A stretch of DNA of 64,000 nucleotides, from contig NZ_VAUO01000005.1 of NCBI RefSeq assembly GCF_005796105.1, forward strand, positions 186,001 through 250,000, written 5' to 3'. The DNA is from Pseudomonas mosselii (GTDB lineage Bacteria > Pseudomonadota > Gammaproteobacteria > Pseudomonadales > Pseudomonadaceae). Below the pieces are notes generated by a model. That model had not been told where the DNA came from. It made no database searches and saw only the letters and a list, made by a program, of their open reading frames with translations. The position numbers and the translations under genes are program-made. Shown here one piece after another: positions 63,906 to 64,000 of this stretch; positions within the stretch are counted from its first letter, which is position 1; each line of letters starts with the position of its first letter.

Positions 63906-64000
63906 GGAGAGTTCCTTGAAAGCGTGTGTAAAAGGGGCAGTGCCGACAATAATAGACACGCCTCACACTCAAGTAAACAATTAAAAAGTCGTGAATCAAT

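Overview
The window is high-GC, gene-dense chromosomal DNA from a gamma-proteobacterium, almost certainly a member of the Pseudomonas putida group. The evidence is the gene content and order (ftsA-ftsZ-lpxC-dciA-secA-argJ, groESL, colRS, sodB, xenB, olsBA, fumA, pykA and a TurA/MvaT-type H-NS protein) together with many copies of the Pseudomonas REP palindrome with its 'GCTCCTACAGG' core. I found no rRNA, tRNA, CRISPR array, prophage, integrase, complete insertion sequence or plasmid module. Most of the window is core genome, and I did not find a convincing new multi-gene system. The unexplained structure is mainly in the intergenic regions and in a few poorly characterised genes.

Layout. 1-4.2 kb: end of the division/cell wall cluster (ftsQ tail, ftsA, ftsZ, lpxC, terminator), then dciA on the opposite strand. 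4.5-10.3 kb: secA, argJ, a glutathione transferase and a MutT-ThiE-like fusion. 10.3-13.9 kb (minus strand): cobalamin adenosyltransferase, an orphan PAS histidine kinase and a ketopantoate reductase. 14-21.5 kb: yajQ, an MscS channel, two MFS transporters (one AmpG), an alkyltransferase-like protein, a DUF481 barrel, a HugZ-type protein and FxsA. 21.5-23.7 kb: groES-groEL behind a sigma-32-like promoter.

23.8-28.5 kb is the ColRS envelope-stress locus: a PAP2 phosphatase, colR, colS, a methyltransferase (warA), an InaA-type kinase (warB) and a 76-residue membrane protein. Matching ColR boxes precede the PAP2 gene and warA. 28.5-29.35 kb holds no credible gene but carries a very large imperfect inverted repeat (about 300-bp arms). 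29.36-33.5 kb: an RND efflux pump (permease and adaptor). 33.7-38.8 kb: an imelysin / di-haem oxidoreductase / imelysin / DUF1513 set, probably for iron. 39-43.7 kb: a GGDEF-EAL protein, sodB, a LysE/ArgO exporter and its divergent ArgP-like regulator. 43.7-49.5 kb: an epimerase, a coiled-coil membrane protein, xenB, an ArsR repressor with palindromic operators, acpH and olsBA. 49.6-56.5 kb: small envelope and metabolic genes, including a cardiolipin synthase followed by a MITE-like element. 56.6-64 kb: fumA, an iron-sulfur flavin reductase, pykA, a lipoprotein, a PilZ protein, sbcB and turA.

From memory, groEL and pykA are neighbours in P. putida KT2440, whereas here a block of about 35 kb (PAP2-colRS to fumA-reductase) lies between them. 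That points to a rearrangement between relatives. Start sites were chosen from ribosome-binding sites and family lengths. Functional statements rest on recognisable motifs and remembered families, not on searches.
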